Shown here: positions 1-11,175 of the stretch, piece by piece
How the letters are laid out: each line of letters starts with the position of its first letter
Numbering within the stretch: position 1 is the first letter of the stretch
NCBI GenBank assembly: GCA_031291295.1
Contig: JARLJI010000119.1
Coordinates: forward strand, 1-52,353
Origin: Rhodoferax sp.
GTDB taxonomy: Bacteria; Pseudomonadota; Gammaproteobacteria; Burkholderiales; Burkholderiaceae_C
Reading direction: 5' to 3'
DNA: 52,353 bases
Position numbers and translations under genes: made by a program
The notes under the pieces: generated by a model
The model's database searches: none
What the model saw: the letters and a program-made list of their open reading frames with translations, nothing else
What the model was told of the DNA's origin: nothing

Positions 1-69
1 GCCCCTGGCCAACACACGAAGCTCCCGCTCGGTGTGCTCGTCCAGTTCAATCGTCTTGGCAATCCGCAT
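1..69 (-). CDS. N-terminal fragment, possibly an IS630-type transposase
   Basis: Only 23 codons lie in the window; the gene runs off the left edge. The start is an ATG at 67-69 (complement) with a strong AGGAGG-type ribosome binding site just upstream. The peptide begins MRIAKTIELDEHTERELRVL. This resembles, from memory, the N-terminus of IS630-family transposases, which begin with a short strand followed by a helix preceding the helix-turn-helix. A small DNA-binding or antitoxin protein is also possible. Too little is visible to see a catalytic DDE motif or a terminal inverted repeat. Confidence 0.4.
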   Translation of the reverse strand, partial: MRIAKTIELDEHTERELRVLARG

Positions 70-144
70 CGCTCCAACCTCCTGATCGATTGGAGTGTGC
101 CGACTTAAATAAGTTCTATTACTTCACGCGCACTACACTAGACG

Positions 145-774
145 TTAGCGTCGAGGCTCAAACACACCCCTCTCTCCCACGATCAGATTTAGCGCACCTA
201 ACATTGGTCTGGCGATCTGGTCGTAAATTGCGACGGCAACAGAATTCGCGGTTTCTGCTTCCTCCGGAGTGCAAGCGACACCCCGATGAAGGATCCGATT
301 GCGGTGACCTTGTAGAGCCTTTGCCTCTTCCATCAAGGTCTTAGCAGCTCCTTCACGTTGAATGTCGCCGAGCTTAATTTTTGTTAAGGTTTCGAACAAT
401 CGCGCCAGCAATTTCTCATAGGTCTCAATGGCAGTTTTCCGCTGGAAAAGTTGGTCAACGACAATTTCGGCCAAGGCTTCGTTATGAAATAGGCCATACA
501 CCACGGGACGAAGAAGAGTCTCCTTCAACAAAAGCTCGGCGGAGGATGCTGCAAACACCAGCGCAGGTGCGTACCGTTTTGCCACCAGCAAAGCTCTAGT
601 TTCTTGGACCGCGTCAACTGCGGGTCGCATGACATCCGGATGTTGAATATAAAAAGACCGTAGCTTTTCAGCGGTGAATTCTTCAATCGCTTGTTGTTTG
701 TGCTCAGGATAGAGCTCACTACCGATTCGCTCATAAAACTCGTCCATCGCAGCGTCGCGTTCATCGTAGCTCAT
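145..774 (-). CDS. HEPN-like helical protein of unknown function
   Basis: A 209-residue, mostly helical protein with an ATG preceded by AGGAG. I do not recognise a named family. Residues 158-163 read RNRILH, which fits the R-x4-6-H motif of HEPN RNase domains; it sits near the start of a C-terminal helix, as is usual for that fold. HEPN proteins often act as RNase toxins or in phage defence, but no partner nucleotidyltransferase or antitoxin is next to it here. The left neighbour is a possible transposase fragment and the right neighbour a nitroreductase. The coding region is less GC-rich than the bulk of the window, compatible with acquisition. The function is inferred from one short motif only. 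Confidence 0.6.
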   Translation of the reverse strand: MSYDERDAAMDEFYERIGSELYPEHKQQAIEEFTAEKLRSFYIQHPDVMRPAVDAVQETRALLVAKRYAPALVFAASSAELLLKETLLRPVVYGLFHNEALAEIVVDQLFQRKTAIETYEKLLARLFETLTKIKLGDIQREGAAKTLMEEAKALQGHRNRILHRGVACTPEEAETANSVAVAIYDQIARPMLGALNLIVGERGVFEPRR

Positions 775-1096
775 AGCGGAAACTCCTAATTTCGATATGT
801 CGCGGCAATCAAGTCCTTCAAGTGCTCAACACGAAGTCAAACAACGTCGATTCCCAAGATACTGATCCAAACGACTCGCAGCCAGTTGCAAGCCTTCCGG
901 AGCAACGTGAGCATATCCGTCAATCCCCCTTAGAAAGGGCTGGAACCATTGAAACATGGACGAGAAGGCAATTCAGCCGCGAGTTCCCCCCCCTTCACTA
1001 TCTGCGCATCCGACGCTGGCGTTGAGCTATATCAACTTGGGTGACGCCTTGGCGGTCAATACTGATCATTCATGATGACATTGGAGGCATCCCGCC
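775..1096. other. Intergenic stretch without a supported gene
   Basis: The 322 bases between the divergent HEPN-like gene and the nitroreductase gene hold the ribosome binding sites of both, AGGAG on the left and TTGGAGG on the right. An open frame of 67 codons at 822-1025 has no clear ribosome binding site and no recognisable similarity, so I did not call it. A run of eight C residues lies near 986. No tRNA, terminator or clear promoter was seen. Confidence 0.5.
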
Positions 1097-1657
1097 ATGG
1101 ATATCAATGAAGCAATTTCCGGGCGCCGTTCGGTGCGCGATTACACGGCCCAAGCGGTTGACGAGCCAGCCATTCGTCGCCTGATCGACGCGGCTGTGAA
1201 TGCACCGAATGCCGTTAACCAGCAGCCATGGACATTCACAGTGGTGCGCGATCAACGGTTGCTCGACCGCATCTCGCGTGACGCCAAATCCCACATGCTC
1301 GCGACCCTGCCCGCCGACGCAGCGTCCGGGCACTTCCGGTCGATGCTCGACGATCCGGCGTTCCAGATCTTCTATCACGCACCAGTGCTGATCCTGATTT
1401 CGGCGATCGCACAAGGTCCATGGATCGTCGAAGACTGCGCATTGGCGGCCGAGAACCTGATGCTTGCAGCTCACAGTGTCGGACTGGGCACCTGCTGGAT
1501 CGGCTTTGCCCAGAGTTATCTCAATACACCAGTCGGGAAGAGCGCGCTCGGCTTACCTGCCGAATGGGTGTCCATTGCGCCCCTCATCGTGGGCCATCCG
1601 AAGGCCGTAGCAGCGCCCGTCCCCCGCAAAGTGCCAGAGATTCGCTGGGTTGGCTGA
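1097..1657 (+). CDS. Nitroreductase family protein
   Basis: A 186-residue protein of the FMN-dependent nitroreductase fold. The N-terminal RRSVRDY motif binds the FMN phosphate. It is followed by a helix with NAPNAVNQQPW that packs on the cofactor, and by a C-terminal GLGTCWIG segment typical of the family. Such enzymes use NAD(P)H to reduce nitro compounds, quinones or flavins; the substrate cannot be told. The start has GGAGG spaced 10 bases from the ATG. It is transcribed towards the pyrimidine operon and ends 23 bases from the end of the amidohydrolase gene, so it is not part of that operon. Confidence 0.85.
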   Translation: MDINEAISGRRSVRDYTAQAVDEPAIRRLIDAAVNAPNAVNQQPWTFTVVRDQRLLDRISRDAKSHMLATLPADAASGHFRSMLDDPAFQIFYHAPVLILISAIAQGPWIVEDCALAAENLMLAAHSVGLGTCWIGFAQSYLNTPVGKSALGLPAEWVSIAPLIVGHPKAVAAPVPRKVPEIRWVG

Positions 1658-1680
1658 CCGCCGACGCTGCCGGCAGCCCC

Positions 1681-2937
1681 CTACGTGCCCGCCCGCTCCA
1701 GCATCGCGTGCAGCAGCACATTGCAGCCGGCGGTGATGTGTTCGGGCTTGGCGTCTTCGATCTCGTTGTGGCTGATGCCATCTTTGCACGGGATGAAAAT
1801 CATGCCGCTGGGCGCCAGCCTGGCCATGTAGACCGCATCGTGACCGGCGCCTGAGACCGCGGGCATGTTGGAGTAGCCCAGTTTTTTTGCAGCACGTGCG
1901 ACGGCGTCGATGCAGTCGGCATGGAAGCCTTGCGCCGGGTAGCTGGACACCAGTTCAATCTGGATATTCAGGCCCGTGTCCTTGCCGAGTTTGGCCGCAC
2001 AGGCCTTGACCTCCTCGGCCATCTGGTCCACCAGCGCGTCGGTGCTGTTGCGCAGGTCGATGGAGAACTTCACGCGGCCCGGAATCACGTTGCGGCTGTT
2101 GGGGTGCACGTGCACCATGCCCACGGTGCCGCGGCCATGCGGTGCGTGGCGCAGAGCGGCCGCCACCACTTCCTGCATCAGATGGGTGGCCACCTGCATG
2201 GCGTCCTTGCGCAGGGCCATGGGGGTGGGGCCGGCGTGCGCTTCCATGCCGGTGACGGTGCAGTCAAACCAGCGAATGCCCAGCACGCCTTGCACCACGC
2301 CGATGGTCTTGTCGTTGTCTTCCAGCACCGGGCCCTGCTCGATGTGGGTTTCGAAGTACGCGCCAATGGGATGATCGCCCGGCTCCTGTTCACCGATGTA
2401 GCCAATGCGCGCCAGTTCGTCCTTCACCGACTTGCCCTCGGTGTCCCGCGCGGCATACGCGTGCTCCAGCGTGAAGGCTTTGGCGAACACGCCCGAGCCC
2501 ATCATGACCGGCACAAAGCGCGAGCCTTCCTCGTTGGTCCAGAAGGCGACTTCAATCGGGGCTTCGGTCTCGATGCCCTGATCGTTCAGGGTGCGCACCA
2601 CTTCAAGCCCGGCCAGCACACCGTAGTTGCCGTCAAACTTGCCACCGGTCGGCTGGGTATCGATGTGGCTGCCGGTCACGATGGGTGGCAGGCTGTTGTT
2701 GCGCCCGGCGCGGCGCATGAAGCCGTTGCCGATCTTGTCGATGGTGACCGTCATGCCCGCTTCCCTGGCCCAGCGGATGACCAGGTCACGGCCCTGCTTG
2801 TCGAGGTCGGTGAGGGTCAGGCGGCACACGCCTCCTTTGGGGGTGGCGCCGATTTTCGCCAGCTCCATCAGCGATTGCCAAAGGCGATCCCCGTCGACGC
2901 GCAGCGCGTCCACGTTCCGGGTAGTTTGCAGGCTCAT
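1681..2937 (-). CDS. N-carbamoyl-beta-alanine amidohydrolase (beta-ureidopropionase, M20-type)
   Basis: A 418-residue zinc-dependent hydrolase of the M20 / HyuC-AmaB family. It cleaves N-carbamoyl-beta-alanine (or the methylated form from thymine) to beta-alanine, CO2 and ammonia, the third step of reductive pyrimidine breakdown. Visible family motifs are GSHIDTQ, the metal-binding KFDGNYG, NEEGSRF, HIEQGP, the dimerisation-domain segment MEAHAGPTPM, RNVIPGRVKFSIDLR and the late SGAGHDA and SHNE. The family usually has 410-420 residues, so it is full length. It is the last gene of the leftward operon, 24 bases after the dihydropyrimidinase gene. A hydantoin-specific L-carbamoylase is the main alternative, but the preT-preA context favours the pyrimidine role. 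Confidence 0.9.
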   Translation of the reverse strand: MSLQTTRNVDALRVDGDRLWQSLMELAKIGATPKGGVCRLTLTDLDKQGRDLVIRWAREAGMTVTIDKIGNGFMRRAGRNNSLPPIVTGSHIDTQPTGGKFDGNYGVLAGLEVVRTLNDQGIETEAPIEVAFWTNEEGSRFVPVMMGSGVFAKAFTLEHAYAARDTEGKSVKDELARIGYIGEQEPGDHPIGAYFETHIEQGPVLEDNDKTIGVVQGVLGIRWFDCTVTGMEAHAGPTPMALRKDAMQVATHLMQEVVAAALRHAPHGRGTVGMVHVHPNSRNVIPGRVKFSIDLRNSTDALVDQMAEEVKACAAKLGKDTGLNIQIELVSSYPAQGFHADCIDAVARAAKKLGYSNMPAVSGAGHDAVYMARLAPSGMIFIPCKDGISHNEIEDAKPEHITAGCNVLLHAMLERAGT

Positions 2938-2961
2938 TGAATACTCCGTTGAAGACGATGA

Positions 2962-5876
<2,915 letters not shown>

Positions 5877-5994
5877 GTTATTACTCACAATGTGTCTCTC
5901 CATCAATTGAATGAAACGTTCGCTTCGTAGTGAACTGACGTTTTCCCCTCTGACTGTTGTTCTTCCTCTGTTTTTTTGCCCCCTGCTTTTTGGA

Positions 5995-7302
5995 TCAGGC
6001 GCAAGCCGCACTCATCGGATTGTTGGGGTGCATGGTCCAATTGGCGTACTCGCCCGAAACCGGCTTGCCGGAACGCAGATCGATCTCCCCCGGCTTCAGG
6101 GTACGCATGGTGATGGTGTTGGGCACCGGGCAAATCGACACGCACAAATTGCACCCGACGCACTCGTCTTCCTTGATCTCAAAATGGCGCTTGCCGTCTT
6201 TGGTGGCGGTAATCGCCTGGTGGGACGTGTCTTCGCACACCACGTGGCAGCGGCCGCACTGGATGCAGGAATCCTGGTTGATCACTGCCTTTTCAATGTG
6301 ATTCATGTTCAGGTTGCTCCAGCCCGTGACGCTGGGCACCGCCTTGCCAACCATGTCACCCACATTGGCGTATTCCCGTTCATCCATGAAATTGGACAGC
6401 CCATCGCAGAGGTCTTCGATAATCCTGAACCCGTAAACCATGGCGGCCGTGCACACCTGCACGGTTCCGCAACCCATGGCAATGAACTCCGCCGCATCGC
6501 GCCAGGTGGAAATGCCGCCGATACCCGAAATGGGCAGTCCGGCGGTTTGTGCATCGCGCGCGATCTCGGTCACCATGTTCAAGGCGATCGGTTTCACGGC
6601 CGTGCCGCAGTACCCACCGTGCGAGCCCTGTTTGCCCACGCTCGGAACCATGGTCATGGCGTCCAGGTCGACCCCCATGATGGAGTTGATGGTGTTGATC
6701 AACGACACCGCATCCGCGCCGCCCTGCTTTGCGGCTCGCGCCGGGAAGCGCACGTCGGTGATGTTGGGCGTCAGCTTCACGATCACCGGCAAACGGGTGT
6801 AGGTCTTGCACCAGCGCGCCACCATCTCAATGTATTCGGGCACCTGGCCAACCGAGGCGCCCATGCCGCGCTCGCTCATGCCATGGGGGCAGCCGAAGTT
6901 CAGCTCGATGCCATCGCAGCCCGTGTCTTCCACCCGGGGCAGAATTTGCTTCCATGCCGCCTCTTCGCAGGGCACCATGATCGACACGATCATGGCCCGG
7001 TCGGGCCATGCGCGCTTCACGCGCCTGATCTCATTCAGGTTGGTCTGCAAGGGCCGGTCGGAGATCAGCTCGATGTTGTTGAAGCCGATGACGCGCCGAT
7101 CCCCGTTGAGAAGGGCCGAATAACGCGGACCATAAACGTTCACGACGTGGGGATCCTGCCCCACTGTTTTCCATACCACGCCGCCCCAGCCGGCCTCGAA
7201 CGCCCGCACCACGTTGTATTCCTTGTCGGTGGGGGGCGCAGACGCCAGCCAGAAGGGGTTGGGACTCTTGATGCCTAAAAATTCGGTGTTCAGGTTTGCC
7301 AT
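5995..7302 (-). CDS. preA: NAD-dependent dihydropyrimidine dehydrogenase subunit PreA
   Basis: A 435-residue catalytic subunit that reduces uracil or thymine to the dihydro form. It starts with a dihydroorotate-dehydrogenase-like FMN barrel (about residues 1-310) whose active-site cysteine lies in NFGCPHGMSERGMG. The C-terminal part carries two [4Fe-4S] ferredoxin motifs, CIQCGRCHVVCED and CVGCNLCVSICPVP. These carry electrons from the FAD subunit PreT to the FMN site. The ATG has GGAG about 8 bases upstream. The gene follows preT by 68 bases on the same strand. Length and domain order match E. coli PreA closely. Confidence 0.95.
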   Translation of the reverse strand: MANLNTEFLGIKSPNPFWLASAPPTDKEYNVVRAFEAGWGGVVWKTVGQDPHVVNVYGPRYSALLNGDRRVIGFNNIELISDRPLQTNLNEIRRVKRAWPDRAMIVSIMVPCEEAAWKQILPRVEDTGCDGIELNFGCPHGMSERGMGASVGQVPEYIEMVARWCKTYTRLPVIVKLTPNITDVRFPARAAKQGGADAVSLINTINSIMGVDLDAMTMVPSVGKQGSHGGYCGTAVKPIALNMVTEIARDAQTAGLPISGIGGISTWRDAAEFIAMGCGTVQVCTAAMVYGFRIIEDLCDGLSNFMDEREYANVGDMVGKAVPSVTGWSNLNMNHIEKAVINQDSCIQCGRCHVVCEDTSHQAITATKDGKRHFEIKEDECVGCNLCVSICPVPNTITMRTLKPGEIDLRSGKPVSGEYANWTMHPNNPMSAACA

Positions 7303-7370
7303 GTTGATGCTCCGTCGTCGCTATGGGTGGGACTTGTAGGGTTGTGCTGTGCTGAGGGCGGGCCGTCGGC

Positions 7371-8717
7371 TCAGGCGCTGAGCGCCGTGTGGATGGACTG
7401 GGCCGCCACTTTGCCGTGTTCGACCGCTTCAACGGTCAGGTCGCGTCCACCCAGCCGGCAGTCGCCACCCGCCCACACCTTGGCGTTTGAGGTGCGGCCT
7501 TCTTCGTCCGTGACAATCCGGCCTTGCCTGAGTTCCAGGGCGCAGCCCAGCGGCTGCGCAACAAAGCTTTGCCCAATCGCTTTCAAGACGACGTCGGCCT
7601 CCAGCGTAAAGAGCTCGCCCGTCTCCAGCAATTTGCCGCCCTGCGCCCTCGTGTAGCCAAATTGCAGGCCGGTGATGCGGCCGCTCTCGGCCAGCAGCGC
7701 TTTGGGCGTTGCCCAGTGACGGATATGAACCCCGTTCTTCTGCGCCCAGTCCTGCTCGTAACCCGAAGCCGACATATCGGCGGCACCCCGCCGGTAGACC
7801 ATGGTGACGTTCTCCGCACCCAGTTTTTTGGACTGGACAGCCGCATCCACGGCCGTCATGCCACCGCCCACCACAACGACTTTGCGGCCCACGGGCACGG
7901 TGGAATAGGCACGTGCCTGGCGCAGTTCGGCGATGAACTCAACAGCGTTGCGCACGCCGGCCGCTGGGGGCTCTTCAATGCCGATGGCGTTGACCCCGGA
8001 CAGGCCCAGCCCCAGAAATACGGCATCAAACTCACGCGTCAAGATATCCAGCTGAACGTCCGCTCCCAATCGGGTGTTGCTTCGCACTTCAATCCCGCCG
8101 ATGGACAGCAGCCAGTCGATTTCCTTTTGAGCAAAACCGTTGGTGGTTTTGTAGGTGGCCAGGCCGTATTCATTGAGCCCGCCCAGTTTGGGGTTGGCAT
8201 CCATCAGCACGACGTCGTGTCCCAGGCGCGCCAGGCCGTGCGCGCAGGCCAGTCCGGCCGGGCCAGCGCCCACCACGGCCACCTTGCGCCCCGTGGACGC
8301 GGCGCGTGTGAACAAGGGGGCGCCCGGCGTCTCGAAAAACTTGTCGGTGGCGTAGCGCTGCAACAGGCCGATCTCAACGGGTTTGTCTTCATTGGTATTG
8401 CGCACGCAGGCCTGCTCACACAACACTTCGGTCGGGCAAACGCGCGCGCACATGCCCCCCAGCGGGTTGGCGCTCAGAATGGCGTGGGCCGATCCACGGA
8501 TGTTGTCGTCTGCGATACGGCGAATGAACCCGGGAATATCGATGCCTGTCGGACAGGCCGTCTGGCACGGCGCGTCAAAGCAGTAGTAGCACCGGTCGGC
8601 CTCAATCTTGGCTTGCGCCAGATTCAGCGAGGCGTGTGAATCACAAAAATTGTGACTGTATTGATCGCGGGGCAAGCGTGCCGGATGGACGCCGGGTGTG
8701 GAAGAATCAATCTGCAT
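7371..8717 (-). CDS. preT: NAD-dependent dihydropyrimidine dehydrogenase subunit PreT
   Basis: A 448-residue electron-input subunit. The N-terminus has the cysteine-rich Fe-S region seen in glutamate synthase small subunits: C43/C46/C51/C55 in CYYCFDAPCQTACP, and CARVCPTEVLCEQAC from residue 90. It is followed by a FAD dinucleotide-binding motif GAGPAGLA near 150 and an NAD(H) motif VVGGGMTAVDAA. It passes electrons from NADH to PreA. It is the first gene of the operon; its ATG lies 101 bases from a perfect palindrome that I take as the operator of the divergent TetR regulator. Other glutamate-synthase-like oxidoreductases share this fold, but the preA partner settles the assignment. Confidence 0.94.
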   Translation of the reverse strand: MQIDSSTPGVHPARLPRDQYSHNFCDSHASLNLAQAKIEADRCYYCFDAPCQTACPTGIDIPGFIRRIADDNIRGSAHAILSANPLGGMCARVCPTEVLCEQACVRNTNEDKPVEIGLLQRYATDKFFETPGAPLFTRAASTGRKVAVVGAGPAGLACAHGLARLGHDVVLMDANPKLGGLNEYGLATYKTTNGFAQKEIDWLLSIGGIEVRSNTRLGADVQLDILTREFDAVFLGLGLSGVNAIGIEEPPAAGVRNAVEFIAELRQARAYSTVPVGRKVVVVGGGMTAVDAAVQSKKLGAENVTMVYRRGAADMSASGYEQDWAQKNGVHIRHWATPKALLAESGRITGLQFGYTRAQGGKLLETGELFTLEADVVLKAIGQSFVAQPLGCALELRQGRIVTDEEGRTSNAKVWAGGDCRLGGRDLTVEAVEHGKVAAQSIHTALSA

Positions 8718-8817
8718 ATTCAGCTTTCCAGGTGCAACGGGTTGATCAACGGGGAGTCCGGAAAAATTTGTTGATGGCGTATGTGATCGAGGAACTGATT
8801 AAGTGCAAAAATGCAAG

Positions 8818-8835
8818 TTTTACCAATTGGTAAAA
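8818..8835. promoter_or_regulatory. 18-bp perfect palindrome, probable RutR-like operator
   Basis: The sequence TTTTACCAATTGGTAAAA is a perfect inverted repeat lying between the divergent preT and TetR genes, 40 bases before the regulator's ATG. The core ACCAnnTGGT matches the centre of the E. coli RutR operator (TTGACCAnnTGGTCAA), and the adjacent regulator is RutR-like. I infer autoregulation and control of the preT operon, probably relieved by uracil or thymine as known for RutR. Confidence 0.75.
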
Positions 8836-8874
8836 ACCCTCCCTGAACCATAAAAAAACAACCGGAAATCCGAC

Positions 8875-9561
8875 ATGAAAAAAGTGGCTGAAGCGAAAGC
8901 CGTGAAATACAACCCTGCCCGTGAGCGGCTGGAGCAGGACATACTTGCCGCCGCCAAGCGCCTGTTTGCCCAACGGGGCTTCGGAGGGGTGTCGCTGGAC
9001 CACATTGCCCGCGAAGTGGGGGCCTCCAAACAAAACCTGCTGTACTACTTCCCCAGCAAGGAAGAGCTCTACCGGCGCGTCCTGCACGGCGTGCTGGATG
9101 TCTGGCTGTCGTACATGGACGCCATAAGCCAGCATCCGGACGATCCGGAACAGGCGCTGCGCGAGTACATCGCAGGGAAATTGCGGTTTTCCCGGGAGCA
9201 CCCTGACGATTCACGCGTGTACGCGAACGAAGTGGTCTCGGGCGCGCCCATTTTTTTTGCGGAGATTGCCGAGCGCGTGATTCCTGCGCTGCAGGCCGAC
9301 GTCGCCGTCTTCAACAAATGGGCCGAGCAAGGCCTGTGCCGCCCCGTAGACGGCAGGCACTTGATGATTTTGTTGTGGGCGTCGACGCAGGTGTACGCTG
9401 ACTGGGCCAGTCAGATCAGCCTCGTGTTGGAAAAACCAGAGTTGGAACTCCAGGATTTTCAGGCGGCCGAATCCCTCATTGTCGACATGGTGCTGCGGAC
9501 CGTTTTAATCGCCCCTGCGGCGCCCAGACCGGCGAAGCGGAGCGCGTCACGCAAGACGTGA
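8875..9561 (+). CDS. rutR: RutR-like TetR-family regulator of pyrimidine catabolism
   Basis: A 228-residue repressor. The N-terminal helix-turn-helix spans about residues 20-65 and includes SLDHIAREVGASKQNLLYYF followed by the PSKEELY segment. The C-terminal half follows RutR in landmarks: the ILDIW-like VLDVWL, an acidic GAPIFF segment and WASTQVYADWA, close to RutR's WASTQHYADFA, in the ligand pocket. RutR binds uracil and thymine in E. coli. The gene is divergent from preT, with a perfect palindrome between. The N-terminal MKKVAEAKAVKYN and a basic C-terminal tail extend beyond the core. Its stop codon lies inside a strong hairpin shared with the convergent mmsA gene. Confidence 0.88.
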   Translation: MKKVAEAKAVKYNPARERLEQDILAAAKRLFAQRGFGGVSLDHIAREVGASKQNLLYYFPSKEELYRRVLHGVLDVWLSYMDAISQHPDDPEQALREYIAGKLRFSREHPDDSRVYANEVVSGAPIFFAEIAERVIPALQADVAVFNKWAEQGLCRPVDGRHLMILLWASTQVYADWASQISLVLEKPELELQDFQAAESLIVDMVLRTVLIAPAAPRPAKRSASRKT

Positions 9562-9567
9562 CGCGCT
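9541..9567. terminator. Hairpin between convergent genes (probable bidirectional terminator)
   Basis: AGCGCGTCACG and its exact complement CGTGACGCGCT flank a 5-base loop, an 11-bp stem. It overlaps the last codons and stop of the TetR gene and lies 17 bases from the end of convergent mmsA. There is no long T-run on either side, so factor-independent termination is uncertain. Confidence 0.5.
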
Positions 9568-9583
9568 CCTTGCACGCCGTGAT

Positions 9584-11101
9584 TTACCGGTTGGACGGGA
9601 AATTGAACACCGCGCCTTCACGCACACCGGCCGACGGCCAGCGCTGCGTGATGGTCTTGCGCTTGGTGTAGAAGCGCACGGCGTCGGGGCCGTAGGCACT
9701 CAGGTCACCAAACAGCGAGCGCTTCCAGCCGCCAAACGAGTGGTAGGCCACCGGCACCGGCAGCGGCACGTTGATGCCCACCATGCCGACCTCGATGTGG
9801 TCGCTGAAGTAGCGCGCCGCCTCGCCATCGCGCGTGAAGATGCAGGTACCGTTGCCGTACTCGTGGGCGTCGATCAGGTCCATGGCCTCCTGCAGCGTCT
9901 TCACGCGCACCACGCCGAGCACCGGGCCAAAAATTTCTTCCTGGTAAATGCGCATGCCGGGCTTCACGTTGTCGAACAGGCAGGCTCCCAGAAAGTAACC
10001 CTTCTCATGGCCGGCGACCTGCAGGCCGCGGCCGTCTACCACCAGCGTGGCGCCCTCCAGCACGCCCTGGTCCACATAGCCCTTCACCTTGTCGAAGTGC
10101 TGCTGCGTGACCAGCGGGCCCATGTGATTGGCGTTGTCGGTGCCCGGGCCGACCTTCATTTGCGCCATCTCGGCCTTCAGGCCGGCAATGACCGCATCGG
10201 CGGCCGCGTCGCCCACGGCCAGTACCAGCGGAATCGCCATGCAACGCTCGCCGCACGAGCCGAAGGCCGCGCCCATCAGCGCATTCACGGCATTGCCGAT
10301 GTCGGCGTCGGGCATGACGATGGCGTGGTTCTTGGCGCCGCCCAGGGCCTGAACGCGCTTGCCGTGCGCGCAGCCGGTGGCGTAGATGGATTCGGCAATC
10401 GGGGTGGAGCCGACAAAGCTCACGGCCTTGACGCGCGGGTCGGTCAGCAGCGTGTCCACCGCCTCCTTGTCGCCGTTGACCACGTTGAGCACGCCCGGCG
10501 GCAGGCCGGCCTGCAGCGCCAGCTCGGCGATCCGCAGCACCGACGACGGGTCGCGCTCCGAGGGCTTGAGCACAAAGGTGTTGCCGCAGGCCACGGCCAT
10601 GGGCCACATCCACAGCGGCACCATCGCGGGGAAGTTGAATGGCGTGATGCCGGCGCACACGCCGAGCGCCTGGAACTCGCTCCACGAGTCGATGGAAGGG
10701 CCCACGTTGCGGCTGTGCTCGCCCTTGAGCAGTTCGGGCGCATAGCCAGCGTATTCCACGTTCTCGATGCCGCGCTGCAGTTCGCCATGCGCGTCGGACA
10801 GCACCTTGCCGTGCTCGGCGGTGATGAGCGCGGCGATCTGATCGGCGTTTTCTTCCAGAAGGATCTTCAGGCGGCTCATGACGCGTGCGCGCTTGAGCGG
10901 CGGCGTGTTGCGCCAGGCCGGAAATGCCGCTTGCGCCGAGGCAATGGCCTGCTCCACGGTGGCCTTGCTGGCCAGCGCCACGCTCTTGTGCGACAGGCCG
11001 GTGGCCGGGTCGAACACCGGCTGGGTTCGCGCGGTGTCAAGGACGTGCTGGCCGTCAATGAAGTGGCCGATGGTGGCGGTAACGTTCTTCTCGTTCTGCA
11101 T
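9584..11101 (-). CDS. mmsA: CoA-acylating methylmalonate/malonate-semialdehyde dehydrogenase
   Basis: A 505-residue aldehyde dehydrogenase of the MmsA group. It converts malonate semialdehyde to acetyl-CoA, or methylmalonate semialdehyde to propionyl-CoA, with NAD and CoA. Visible features are TPFNFPAMVPLWM near 153, the NAD loop VSFVGSTPIAE near 227, the catalytic cysteine C287 in CGERCMA, and EEIFGPVLGVVR. The lack of the general-base glutamate motif of ordinary aldehyde dehydrogenases fits a CoA-dependent enzyme. It completes the pathway after transamination of beta-alanine. It is convergent with the TetR gene and follows the aminotransferase gene 74 bases downstream on the same strand. 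Confidence 0.93.
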   Translation of the reverse strand: MQNEKNVTATIGHFIDGQHVLDTARTQPVFDPATGLSHKSVALASKATVEQAIASAQAAFPAWRNTPPLKRARVMSRLKILLEENADQIAALITAEHGKVLSDAHGELQRGIENVEYAGYAPELLKGEHSRNVGPSIDSWSEFQALGVCAGITPFNFPAMVPLWMWPMAVACGNTFVLKPSERDPSSVLRIAELALQAGLPPGVLNVVNGDKEAVDTLLTDPRVKAVSFVGSTPIAESIYATGCAHGKRVQALGGAKNHAIVMPDADIGNAVNALMGAAFGSCGERCMAIPLVLAVGDAAADAVIAGLKAEMAQMKVGPGTDNANHMGPLVTQQHFDKVKGYVDQGVLEGATLVVDGRGLQVAGHEKGYFLGACLFDNVKPGMRIYQEEIFGPVLGVVRVKTLQEAMDLIDAHEYGNGTCIFTRDGEAARYFSDHIEVGMVGINVPLPVPVAYHSFGGWKRSLFGDLSAYGPDAVRFYTKRKTITQRWPSAGVREGAVFNFPSNR

Positions 11102-11175
11102 GGTGTTTTAAGTCAAAAGTGCCGCAAACGCATATGGGGTATGAGCTTGCCGCTATTAATAAGGGAGTGCCTGGT

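Noticed and set aside
822..1025. A 67-codon open frame in the gap before the nitroreductase
   Set aside because: No ribosome binding site, no similarity and a composition like non-coding DNA.
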